NCBI GenBank assembly: GCA_018901625.1
Contig: JAHIEM010000016.1
Coordinates: 1 to 6,194 of the forward strand
Reading direction: 5' to 3'
Source of the DNA: Nanobdellota archaeon
GTDB lineage: Archaea; Nanobdellota; Nanobdellia; Pacearchaeales; GW2011-AR1
DNA length: 6,194 bases
Shown here piece after piece: positions 1 through 4,918 of this stretch. The notes under the pieces are model-generated. The model was not told the origin of the DNA and ran no database searches. It worked only from the letters and a program-made list of their open reading frames with translations. How positions within the stretch are numbered: the first letter of the stretch is position 1; each line of letters opens with the position of its first letter. A program made the position numbers and the translations under genes.

Positions 1-890
1 CCAAGATAAACGAGTATATCAATAAAATCTCCTGTATCTATATTGTATTGCTGGCTTTTCATTTCTCCCTCTTCTTCTATTAACTCATATTCCTTAGAAA
101 GACCTGTTCTATCCCAATTAGTGATTATAAAATTCTCAAGTTCTTTTTCCATAGAAAAATTTGACTGGGTTCCTAAATATTCTTGTTCCTTTTCTTCTTC
201 AGGAATTTCAGAAATTGATTCATCAATTAATTTCCACTCACTTCTTAATTTTTTATAAAGAAAATCTGAAAGGATATACGGTTTCGTATCAATATTATAT
301 TTTTTGAAACCATCTAAAATAATTTTATTACTCTCTATAATCTTTTTGCCAGAAGAATCATTTTCAAAATCAATTGAACAATCTATATCAAAATGTTCTA
401 TTATCTTTTTTCTATCATTAAGAGAAACTATTGGTAAATACTCTTCTGGACTGAATGCAAACAACATTGTATTAATCGCATTTCCACTTTTTCCAGTTAA
501 ACTATTTTTTTTACCTTCATTAAATCTATAGAGTTTATCAATCAACTCTATTTGCCTTTGTTTATCTTTTTCAAGAAGAATCTCGTAAAGTATTTGTTTT
601 AATTCCTTCTTGCTTTGGATTTCTTTAAACAACCTCCTCCATACTCCTTGTGGAATCAAAACCCTTGCCACAGCAATAGTATCTTTAGTACTCCCTTTAG
701 CATTCTTATCTAATATTAATACAATTTCATCTATCTCAGAATCTGTTAGAGGAAGAAAATTCTCCTTCATAATTCTATTTTCCCAAAAATCTCTAAAAAT
801 AGAGCTTTGATGCATCCATGTAGATTCTATTTTTTCTGAGTCAATTTCAGTTAAAAAGTCCCTAAATTTGTTATATAATCCATTTTCCAT
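1..890 (-). CDS. NucS/DUF91-like PD-(D/E)XK endonuclease, 3' end beyond window
   Basis: I translated the minus strand from ATG 890; it stays open for 296 codons to the window edge, so the C-terminus is missing. About the last 48 visible residues match the start of a NucS-type (DUF91) nuclease domain: E-L-E-N-F-I-I-T-N-W-D, then E-Y-E-L, Q-Q-Y, and T-G-D-F-I-D-I-L, whose Asp is the expected first acidic catalytic residue. The E-x-K half of the active site would lie off the window. The N-terminal 230 residues are a helical, charged region carrying S-G-N-A-I-N-T-M-L-F-A-F and P-I-V-S-L-N-D-R-K, a segment I associate with archaeal and bacterial DUF91 proteins thought to act in defence or restriction; that part is from memory. 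A TATA-like box at 914-920 sits about 27 nt before ATG 890. An in-frame ATG at 896 is possible but very close to the box. The specific substrate cannot be told. Confidence 0.8.
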   Translation of the reverse strand, partial: MENGLYNKFRDFLTEIDSEKIESTWMHQSSIFRDFWENRIMKENFLPLTDSEIDEIVLILDKNAKGSTKDTIAVARVLIPQGVWRRLFKEIQSKKELKQILYEILLEKDKQRQIELIDKLYRFNEGKKNSLTGKSGNAINTMLFAFSPEEYLPIVSLNDRKKIIEHFDIDCSIDFENDSSGKKIIESNKIILDGFKKYNIDTKPYILSDFLYKKLRSEWKLIDESISEIPEEEKEQEYLGTQSNFSMEKELENFIITNWDRTGLSKEYELIEEEGEMKSQQYNIDTGDFIDILVYL

Positions 891-913
891 TATCATAAAT
901 GAAGAGATATAAC

Positions 914-920
914 TTATAAA
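914..920 (-). promoter_or_regulatory. TATA-like box for the NucS-like gene
   Basis: The minus strand reads TTTATAA here, centred about 27 nt before ATG 890. This is the spacing expected for an archaeal promoter giving a leaderless or near-leaderless transcript. Three CGGAC motifs (938, 949, 967) lie just upstream and might be a regulator site. Confidence 0.5.
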
Positions 921-958
921 TGTTTGGTTAAGCTATTCGGACAGTTATCGGACATTAT

Positions 959-1399
959 TTACTTTTCGGACTGTGTGTATTCAGAATTTGGTTGTGTTTG
1001 GCATCTTGTAAAATAGTTTCCGATTACTATTCTGATAGTATCCATTAAGGAGGTTTCTTGAGGAGGTAACTCTTGGAGTTCATAGCCAGGAGATGTCTGA
1101 AATCTTAATCCTGAATATCTTGAGCCTTCATCGTAAAGTTTTCTCTCAAGGGAAAATGGCATGATAGGCACCCCCAAGTTTATTGCAGAGATATACCCTC
1201 GAATCGAGGTAACCTCATTCATTTCACTAACCCGCCCACCTGCTTCGATTACGTGAACTACTTCTTCTGTGTATCTTGCATTGCACCCTGATTTACTTGA
1301 GATATACTTCATTAGCTCACTAACTTCTTCAGCAATTATTGAATGAGGAAATCTTACTGTTGTTATGCTTTCAAGAGTCATTTGTTTTTGTTTGGCCAT
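959..1399 (-). CDS. Unrecognised 146-residue protein
   Basis: I do not recognise this protein. It starts M-A-K-Q-K-Q-M-T-L-E-S-I and is 146 residues. No signal peptide or membrane segment is evident. Only two cysteines are seen, so there is no metal-binding cluster. The middle contains H-V-I-E-A-G-G-R and G-L-R-F-Q-T-S-P-G-Y-E. It ends in a polar, Gln/Ser/Glu-rich tail. I chose ATG 1399. The longer in-frame start at 1489 would put the N-terminus inside the nuclease-remnant repeat at 1455-1525, and its extra residues look like translated intergenic DNA. A TATA-like stretch (AAGTATAATAA on the minus strand, about 1430-1440) precedes ATG 1399 by roughly 35 nt. It lies 3' of the HepT/MntA operon on the same strand and could be cargo or a defence protein, but nothing in the sequence shows that. 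Stop is TAA. Confidence 0.6.
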   Translation of the reverse strand: MAKQKQMTLESITTVRFPHSIIAEEVSELMKYISSKSGCNARYTEEVVHVIEAGGRVSEMNEVTSIRGYISAINLGVPIMPFSLERKLYDEGSRYSGLRFQTSPGYELQELPPQETSLMDTIRIVIGNYFTRCQTQPNSEYTQSEK

Positions 1400-1454
1400 G
1401 CTCTTGCGAGTTTTTGTGAGTTTAAAAAAATTATTATACTTCAGAGATATGTAG

Positions 1455-1525
1455 ATATATGGAAGAGTGAGATTATTGGGGATAAACAATAAAGGTGTAT
1501 AACTTTCTTCTTTTTATAAACACGC
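1455..1525 (+). repeat. Nuclease-remnant repeat 1 (LLGIN repeat)
   Basis: On the plus strand 1455-1502 reads I-Y-G-R-V-R-L-L-G-I-N-N-K-G-V-stop. It matches the conserved V-R-L-L-G-I-N segment of staphylococcal-nuclease-like proteins, with no start codon and an in-frame TAG just upstream (1452-1454). The last codons and stop share the block ATAAAGGTGTATAA with repeat 2. Thirteen bases after TATAA comes ATAAACAC (1516-1523). GTGTATAA and ATAAACAC form an imperfect inverted repeat. The unit ends 2 nt from the stop of the minus-strand hepT gene. It is probably a decayed nuclease fragment serving, or once serving, as a recombination junction; a terminator or promoter role for flanking minus-strand genes is possible. 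Confidence 0.75.
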
Positions 1526-1861
1526 TTAAACCAGAGTGATGTTCTTCATGGCTTCTTTGACTATCTCAAGGTCTGTTGTTGAAGTGGTCCAGATTCTTCT
1601 TAAACTTGCCTCAAAGTAAGAATGGACAATAAAATCTCTGTACTGCTCCATTTTTGCCCATGGAACTTGCATATTCTTTTCCTTTAAAGATCTTGGAATA
1701 TTTCTGCTTGCTTCGCCGATTATCTCAATTCTTCTTATAACTGCATCCTGTAGCTTTTTATCTTTCATAAATTCCTGTTCAGAAACATTCCTCAAGTACT
1801 CATCTATCCGAAAAATGCTTTCTTTTATATCGTTAAGATATAGCTTATAGTCACGTTTCAT
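1526..1861 (-). CDS. hepT: HepT-like HEPN toxin (RNase)
   Basis: This is a 111-residue DUF86/HepT-type HEPN protein, the toxin half of a HepT/MntA pair. Members are ribonucleases in the cytoplasm. The signature R-x4-H-x-Y is intact as R75-D-F-I-V-H80-S-Y82, where Arg and His form the RNase site. In characterised systems the Tyr is the residue AMPylated by the partner nucleotidyltransferase to silence the toxin. The typical helical segment R-R-I-E-I-I-G-E-A-S (about 43-52) and the conserved Trp-Pro region (P67-W68) are also present. I chose ATG 1861 because it overlaps the mntA stop as ATGA, the usual translational coupling; an in-frame ATG at 1873 would overlap mntA by 16 nt. The gene ends TAA, immediately followed 3' by repeat 1. 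Length is normal for the family and the pair looks intact. Confidence 0.9.
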   Translation of the reverse strand: MKRDYKLYLNDIKESIFRIDEYLRNVSEQEFMKDKKLQDAVIRRIEIIGEASRNIPRSLKEKNMQVPWAKMEQYRDFIVHSYFEASLRRIWTTSTTDLEIVKEAMKNITLV

Positions 1862-2154
1862 TGTAGAATACATATCTCATCATTTAATATGTTATCCCGA
1901 ATTTCCTTTCTTATATTTTCATATTCTACGAGGTCTACCTTTTTGTTAATCACTTTTTGAAGGTCTAATTTAAGACCTGCAAGTGTAAGAAAGCCGGCAT
2001 CATCACCTATTTTTATGAGTATGTCCACATCGCTCTTTTTCTTTTGCTCTCCTCTGGCATAACTGCCAAAAATGCCTGCTTTAGTTACCTTATACTCTTT
2101 TAGTATGGGCATTATTTTGAGCTTTATGGCCTCTATCTCTTCATTTTTGTTCAT
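1858..2154 (-). CDS. mntA: MntA-like minimal nucleotidyltransferase antitoxin
   Basis: This 98-residue protein is a minimal nucleotidyltransferase (MNT) of the polymerase-beta superfamily, the antitoxin partner of HepT. The core motif G30-S31-Y-A-R-G followed by D42-V-D44 is complete, and D74 in K-K-V-D-L-V fits the third metal-binding carboxylate. Family knowledge: such MNTs transfer AMP from ATP to the HepT tyrosine. The gene is first in the operon and overlaps hepT by 4 nt (ATGA). The next gene upstream on this strand ends at 2289, with repeat 2 lying between. A weak TATA-like element (minus strand CCTTAAAAAC, about 2174-2184) is some 25 nt before ATG 2154. A GCATGC palindrome at about 2190-2195 is near it. 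Nothing in the protein looks broken. Confidence 0.9.
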   Translation of the reverse strand: MNKNEEIEAIKLKIMPILKEYKVTKAGIFGSYARGEQKKKSDVDILIKIGDDAGFLTLAGLKLDLQKVINKKVDLVEYENIRKEIRDNILNDEICILQ

Positions 2155-2194
2155 AATTAACCTATATTCTTCAAGTTTTTAAGGTTTATGCATG

Positions 2195-2264
2195 CCTGAA
2201 GTTGATGGGAAGATTTTGGAATAAACGATAAAGGTGTATAAGATAGTTGGAAAAATAAACACGC
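2195..2264 (+). repeat. Nuclease-remnant repeat 2 (LLGIN repeat)
   Basis: The right half reads in frame D-F-G-I-N-D-K-G-V-stop (2212-2241) and shares ATAAAC-G-ATAAAGGTGTATAA with repeat 1 except for one base. The left part, in another frame, reads P-E-V-D-G-K (2195-2212). Restoring two missing bases would give E-V-D-G-K followed by R-L-L-G-I-N, the usual order in SNase-like proteins, so this is a frameshifted remnant. GTGTATAA (2234-2241) is followed after 13 nt by ATAAACAC (2255-2262), as in the other two copies. It lies between the 139-residue gene (stop at 2289) and mntA, both on the minus strand. Confidence 0.75.
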
Positions 2265-2288
2265 TATTTCTTAATGAGCAAACAACTT

Positions 2289-2708
2289 TTATCTAAAAGG
2301 AAGACTCTCTTTCAAGGGTTCCTCGGTAACTAATCGTACAGATACCTTTACATCCAAAATCTTTGTTATCTCTACTGCAAGATTTTTTAATTCTGGGGTA
2401 TATTGCCTTCCATAAATTTCAAGAGTGCAAGCCGACATAGAATGACACAAACCATCAGCACCACCTTCTAGACCTGTCAATAATCGTCCGATGTAATCTC
2501 TTCTTTTTCTTATGATTCCAAACAATACACTTTGTGGTTCACTTCCCGTTAGTATTTCTACTTCTTCTGGAAAGTCGGAAGGGGAATAGGAACGGTGATA
2601 GCTGGGCATTTTTATTACAGCGCCATAACCCATTTCATTAAGAAGAGACCTCATTTTTATTTCATTAGTTTCCGAGAAGGTAACTTTATTTTCAATTCCT
2701 GATGCCAT
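2289..2708 (-). CDS. Unrecognised 139-residue protein
   Basis: I do not recognise this protein. It is predicted soluble, with no signal peptide or membrane helix. Visible landmarks are the N-terminal M-A-S-G-I-E-N-K-V-T-F-S-E, the basic patch I-I-R-K-R-R-D-Y-I-G-R, a glycine-rich L-E-G-G-A-D-G-L-C-H-S-M, and a C-terminal alternation K-V-S-V-R-L-V suggesting a beta strand. C and H of G-L-C-H-S are the only obvious reactive residues. Start ATG 2708 is supported by a strong TATA-like box (2731-2738) at leaderless spacing. The gene is divergent from nuclease copy A across a 97-bp region and is followed 3' by repeat 2. It is single-gene cargo in a toxin-antitoxin-rich island, but no function can be assigned. 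Stop is TAA. Confidence 0.65.
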   Translation of the reverse strand: MASGIENKVTFSETNEIKMRSLLNEMGYGAVIKMPSYHRSYSPSDFPEEVEILTGSEPQSVLFGIIRKRRDYIGRLLTGLEGGADGLCHSMSACTLEIYGRQYTPELKNLAVEITKILDVKVSVRLVTEEPLKESLPFR

Positions 2709-2730
2709 CTTTCAACAGAGAGGTACTTAC

Positions 2731-2738
2731 TTATAAAT
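2731..2738 (-). promoter_or_regulatory. TATA-like box for the 139-residue gene
   Basis: The minus strand reads GATTTATAAGTA around this site, centred about 26 nt before ATG 2708, so the transcript would be leaderless. It closely resembles the box before the NucS-like gene (TTTATAAGTTA). Confidence 0.55.
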
Positions 2739-2778
2739 CTTTCTTTTTGTAACTACTCTTAAATTATTAATAAAATAG

Positions 2779-2787
2779 TTATATATT
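2779..2787 (+). promoter_or_regulatory. TATA-like box for nuclease copy A
   Basis: TTATATATT is centred about 23 nt before ATG 2806. The stretch from AGTTATATAT to the ATG resembles the one before copy B (AGTTTTATATAT), so promoter and leader appear to be conserved together. Confidence 0.55.
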
Positions 2788-2805
2788 CTTACTTTAATTT
2801 TTATT

Positions 2806-3018
2806 ATGAAAGCTCTCAACATCCTCATTTTTCTGTTAATCTTCAACACTTTCATATTGCTAGGATACCTTTCCTCGACGATTACTGGCAATGTGACCTA
2901 TGATAGAGTTACAGTTAATGTCAGCAGGGTAATCGATGGCGACACCATCATTTATGAAATTGGAAATATTAGCCAACATTGCCGTTTATTGGGAATAAAT
3001 ACTAAGATGTTAGAATGA
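2806..3018 (+). pseudogene. Exported SNase-like nuclease, truncated copy A
   Basis: The 70-codon ORF is the 5' third of a staphylococcal-nuclease-like (thermonuclease) gene. Residues 1-22 are a hydrophobic signal/anchor (M-K-A-L-N-I-L then a Leu/Ile/Phe run), so the intact protein would be exported or membrane-tethered. V-I-D-G-D-T at about 42-47 carries the calcium-binding Asp motif, and C-R-L-L-G-I-N-T at about 59-66 carries the equivalent of catalytic Arg35. Homology then stops: the expected T-P-E is replaced by T-K-M-L-E and a TGA. The rest of the fold, including the second catalytic Arg, is missing, so it cannot be an active nuclease. The break falls on the same codons as the intergenic repeats. 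It is convergent with relE, 10 nt away. The leader is conserved in protein but not at silent sites relative to copies B and C, so this is not a recent duplicate. Confidence 0.75.
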
Positions 3019-3036
3019 ACTATAAATGCTATTTCT
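2983..3036 (+). repeat. Degenerate LLGIN repeat at the end of nuclease copy A
   Basis: The end of copy A, cgt-tta-ttg-gga-ata-aat (R-L-L-G-I-N), shares ATTGGGAATAAATA with repeat 3. It continues T-K-M-L-E-stop where the repeats have x-K-x-V-stop. Downstream, ATAAATGCTATTTCTT (3022-3037) resembles repeat 2's ATAAACACGCTATTTCTT. The spacing is 7 nt shorter than in the three main repeats. The relE stop codon falls in this end. The first half is convincing; the second half could be chance in AT-rich DNA. Confidence 0.45.
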
Positions 3037-3304
3037 TGGCGTAAATGTTATCATGATGCTCAAAATCATCAAATTCAATTAAATTGATTGGCTTATTAAA
3101 TTTAAACACTAAAACAAACGAACCAATATGAACCCGCTTACATTCTTTCATGTTGTATTTCAGATTTTTATAATGCTCAACATTCTGTGAGTTTATGACT
3201 TCTTCAATTTTTTTCATAACTTGCTCGTAAGTTGATTTGTCTTTTCTCAGAAGCTTTTCCAGAATTCTGTCTAAGTTCTTGCTTGTTTTGTAACTATATG
3301 GCAT
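3029..3304 (-). CDS. relE: RelE-family mRNA interferase toxin
   Basis: This 91-residue protein is a RelE/ParE-superfamily toxin of the archaeal type. The fold order is visible: an N-terminal helical hairpin (about 5-38), then H-Y-K-N-L-K, the conserved R57-V-H-I-G strand, F-V-L-V-F-K-F strand, and the C-terminal H83-H84-D-N-I-Y88 motif common to archaeal RelE-like toxins. RelE proteins cleave mRNA in the ribosomal A site; the antitoxin blocks this. Its ATG is separated from the upstream antitoxin stop by one base (TAA-G-ATG), so the two are translationally coupled. It ends in TAG, which matters for interpreting the TAG inside the 3685-4734 gene. It is convergent with nuclease copy A. It looks full length and intact. 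Confidence 0.85.
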   Translation of the reverse strand: MPYSYKTSKNLDRILEKLLRKDKSTYEQVMKKIEEVINSQNVEHYKNLKYNMKECKRVHIGSFVLVFKFNKPINLIEFDDFEHHDNIYAKK

Positions 3305-3305
3305 C

Positions 3306-3551
3306 TTACCTCTTTTCTATTTTTCTTCTTAACTCTTCTATTGATTTAAAGGTTTCGCTATGCCCTTCTTTTCTTATTTTCTGAAGTTTTTCTAGGTATT
3401 CAGGTCTTAATTCTGGCTCAAGAAAACTCTCTTCATAAGTTTGAGCTATAAACGCAACTGCCTCGCTCTTATTCTTCAACCCGAATTTGGCTTTTACTAT
3501 ATTCAAAACTCTGTCTTCTCTTTCTCCTATTTCTATTATATTCTGTACCAT
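3306..3551 (-). CDS. RHH (DUF2683-type) antitoxin of the RelE pair
   Basis: This 81-residue protein has the ribbon-helix-helix pattern: a short beta strand (residues 2-9, N-I-I-E-I-G), helix D-R-V-L-N-I-V-K-A-K-F-G-L, and helix K-S-E-A-V-A-F-I-A-Q-T-Y-E. These are followed by F-L-E-P-E-L-R-P-E-Y and a charged C-terminal helix suited to wrapping the toxin. D-R-V-L-N-I-V-K and the E-P-E-L-R-P-E-Y segment are typical of archaeal DUF2683 proteins, which commonly pair with RelE. It is first in the operon, as expected for an autoregulating antitoxin, and a 10-bp-periodic direct-repeat array (3555-3590) directly before its ATG is a good operator candidate. A TATA-like TTTAAATATAA lies about 35-45 nt upstream of the ATG, at about 3587-3597. 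Stop is TAA. Confidence 0.85.
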   Translation of the reverse strand: MVQNIIEIGEREDRVLNIVKAKFGLKNKSEAVAFIAQTYEESFLEPELRPEYLEKLQKIRKEGHSETFKSIEELRRKIEKR

Positions 3552-3554
3552 GTT

Positions 3555-3590
3555 AGTTATCTTACGTTATGATTCATTATGTTTCGTTAT
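3555..3590 (-). promoter_or_regulatory. Four 10-bp-spaced direct repeats, probable RHH operator
   Basis: Plus-strand hexamers AGTTAT (3555), CGTTAT (3565), CATTAT (3575) and CGTTAT (3585) fall at exact 10-bp intervals, one DNA turn apart. They fill the gap between the antitoxin ATG (3549-3551) and its TATA-like element. RHH dimers bind such short tandem sites cooperatively, so this is probably the autoregulatory operator of the RelE operon. The pattern is seen directly; the binding is inferred. Confidence 0.6.
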
Positions 3591-3610
3591 ATTTAAATCT
3601 TTCTGTTTTT

Positions 3611-3662
3611 GGATTGGGAATAAATAATAAATGTGTATAATTTAGCTGGGAAAATAAACACA
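3611..3662 (+). repeat. Nuclease-remnant repeat 3 (LLGIN repeat)
   Basis: The plus strand reads G-L-G-I-N-N-K-C-V-stop (3611-3640). After TGTGTATAA comes a 13-nt spacer that resembles repeat 2 (TAGCTGGGAAA versus TAGTTGGAAAA), then ATAAACAC (3654-3661). The distance from ATA of the Ile codon to ATAAAC is 34 nt, exactly as in repeats 1 and 2. It lies between the stop of the 3685-4734 gene and the RHH antitoxin promoter, so it follows a minus-strand gene like the other two. No further nuclease coding can be read upstream of it. Confidence 0.75.
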
Positions 3663-3684
3663 TAAATATAAGAATGTTATAACT

Positions 3685-4734
3685 TTACTTCTCCCTTTCA
3701 ATAGTGTATTTAAAACCATATTGGTCGCTTTTCGCAACGGGAATTGGATTGTCGGAATTTGTTACATCAAAGATATTTACCTGAAATATAAGATTATACC
3801 TGCCAGGATTTTTAATATCCGTTTGCTCAATTGGAATAAACATCCGATAATCACTCCATTTTGAACCTGCCCACTTGGAATTAGCAGTTAGTCTCTCTCC
3901 AGAAACAGAGACCTGCCCATCTGCGGAACAAAAGGAGTTATCAGTATCCCTAAGTTTCTCCCCATTTTCATCATAAAAAAATACACACGGCAAAAAAGTT
4001 CTGCCCCCCGCATTCCATGCCGTAAAGTCGATGTAGAATCTTATTCCCTTAGTGTCTCCTTCAAATGCGTCATAAACGACCCTGACATTTTTTATCTCTC
4101 CTGTTTCATTTTCAGAGATGCTCTCCAAGCCTGCATTACGTTCATTTCCTCTGATGATATCTCCCGTTCCATTATTCCAGAGATCCTCGCTCCTACCAAG
4201 ATTATTCTCTAATCTTTCTTTCTCGCTAAACTTGGCAAAACTTCTCGCTCGCTCTTCCAACCTTTCTCCACTAGAATTCAGATTATTCTGACTTTGTGTC
4301 TGGTGCCGCGACCAGCTAGTCGTACCAGGAATCTTGCTGTCTATGTATTCGCATCCTTTCACCAACCCCCATATCGGGAGCCCGATGCCTAAAATTAGTC
4401 CTAATAGCCCAGCTATTGCGCTTGAAATATCTGAGCTATCTCCTCCTCCCCCGCCACCTCCACCAGGCCTACTTTCACTCTCTGGTTCTGTTCGGCTATC
4501 TGATTTAGAACTTTTACTATCAGAACTTTTTTGAGGAGGTTCATAGGGTATTCCTTCTCTCGCAGCTTCTCTTGCGGCTTGAAATTCTGGTCCTCTGAAA
4601 TCAATTGTTGCGCTAAAATCATGCGCGGTCTCGGCTACATACCTCTTGAGTCCATCGTCTATCTCCCTTTCTTCTCTTCCGCATTTCTCCCCATCCTATC
4701 TGTCCTGCTCTTCTCTGCTATCAAAGATCCCCAT
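3685..4734 (-). CDS. Membrane-anchored beta-rich protein, interrupted by in-frame TAG
   Basis: I read one frame from ATG 4734 to TAA 3685 (349 codons), broken only by TAG at codon 13 (4696-4698). In order it shows: a charged N-terminus M-G-I-F-D-S-R-E-E-Q-D-R; the TAG; an acidic/helical segment with L-K-R-Y-V-A-E-T-A and F-Q-A-A-R-E-A-A-R; a Ser/Asp/Lys linker and a run of seven glycines; one membrane helix at about 105-124 (G-L-L-G-L-I-L-G-I-G-L-P-I-W); a polar stalk; and a C-terminal beta-rich domain from about 218 with F-Y-I-D-F-T-A-W-N-A-G-G, F-F-Y-D-E-N-G and D-G-Q-V-S-V-S. Two Cys there could pair outside the cell. Function is unknown. No ATG follows the TAG until the helix (GTG 4365, which would remove the anchor), so a nonsense mutation, read-through or sequencing error is implied. 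TATA-like TATTTAAAA at 4755-4763 supports ATG 4734. Confidence 0.65.
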
Positions 4735-4754
4735 GTCAATATAGCAAAAGTAGA

Positions 4755-4763
4755 TTTTAAATA
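4755..4763 (-). promoter_or_regulatory. TATA-like box for the membrane-anchored protein gene
   Basis: The minus strand reads TATTTAAAA, 21-29 nt before ATG 4734, consistent with a leaderless transcript. It is back to back with the copy B promoter in a 73-bp divergent region. Confidence 0.45.
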
Positions 4764-4778
4764 ACCTTCGGAATTAGT

Positions 4779-4787
4779 TTTATATAT
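4779..4787 (+). promoter_or_regulatory. TATA-like box for nuclease leader copy B
   Basis: TTTATATAT is centred about 25 nt before ATG 4808. The surrounding AGTTTTATATATTTCTTA resembles the promoter of copy A. Transcription from here would run into the wHTH-MNT/HEPN operon. Confidence 0.55.
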
Positions 4788-4807
4788 TTCTTAAATTTAC
4801 TAGTTAC

Positions 4808-4918
4808 ATGAAGACTCTCAATATTCTTATCTTCTTATTAATTTTCAACACGTTTATCTTATTAGGTTTCTTAGTGTCTAAGTTTATAGGCAAAGGCGTA
4901 GAAAGGTTTATAAACTAG
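4808..4918 (+). pseudogene. SNase-like nuclease leader only, copy B (36 codons)
   Basis: The short ORF reads M-K-T-L-N-I-L-I-F-L-L-I-F-N-T-F-I-L-L-G, then F-L-V-S-K-F-I-G-K-G-V-E-R-F-I-N and TAG. Its first 22 residues match copies A and C at 20 of 22 positions each, although about 19 (A) and 15 (C) of 66 bases differ, mostly at silent sites. None of the nuclease domain remains. After the leader it has K-G-V (AAAGGCGTA), echoing the K-G-V before the stop in repeats 1 and 2, so it may be a deletion joining the leader to a repeat end. The tail overlaps the control region of the next operon. It could be a decayed 5' end, or a retained one-helix peptide; silent-site divergence with protein conservation shows selection in ancestors, not necessarily now. 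Confidence 0.6.

Noticed and set aside
43..810. Three short plus-strand ORFs at the left edge
   Set aside because: They are antisense to one continuous minus-strand frame with a recognisable NucS-like domain.
1400..1489. N-terminal extension of the 146-residue gene from ATG 1489
   Set aside because: It overlaps repeat 1 on the opposite strand, has a low-complexity intergenic look, and a better start with its own TATA-like stretch exists at 1399.
1455..3662. The repeats as canonical integron attC sites
   Set aside because: The required GTTRRRY/RYYYAAC core pair is not present on either strand; the inverted arms are GTGTATAA and ATAAACAC, and the left half is nuclease-coding. Only a cassette-like arrangement is claimed.
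1455..3662. A CRISPR array
   Set aside because: The repeats are about 740 and 1,400 bp apart with genes between them, and are not in a regular repeat-spacer pattern.
4413..4622. A 69-residue minus-strand ORF inside the membrane-protein gene
   Set aside because: It is out of frame with the long gene read from 4734 to 3685, which explains the same DNA better with a linker, membrane helix and promoter.
4696..4698. Pyrrolysine insertion at the in-frame TAG
   Set aside because: TAG is used as an ordinary stop by relE and leader copy B in the same window, and no pyl genes are visible; kept only as something to check.
4334..4764. Two plus-strand ORFs opposite the membrane-protein gene
   Set aside because: Their Ser/Pro-rich translations are the antisense of the Gly/Ser/Glu-rich linker; no promoter or ribosome-binding site.
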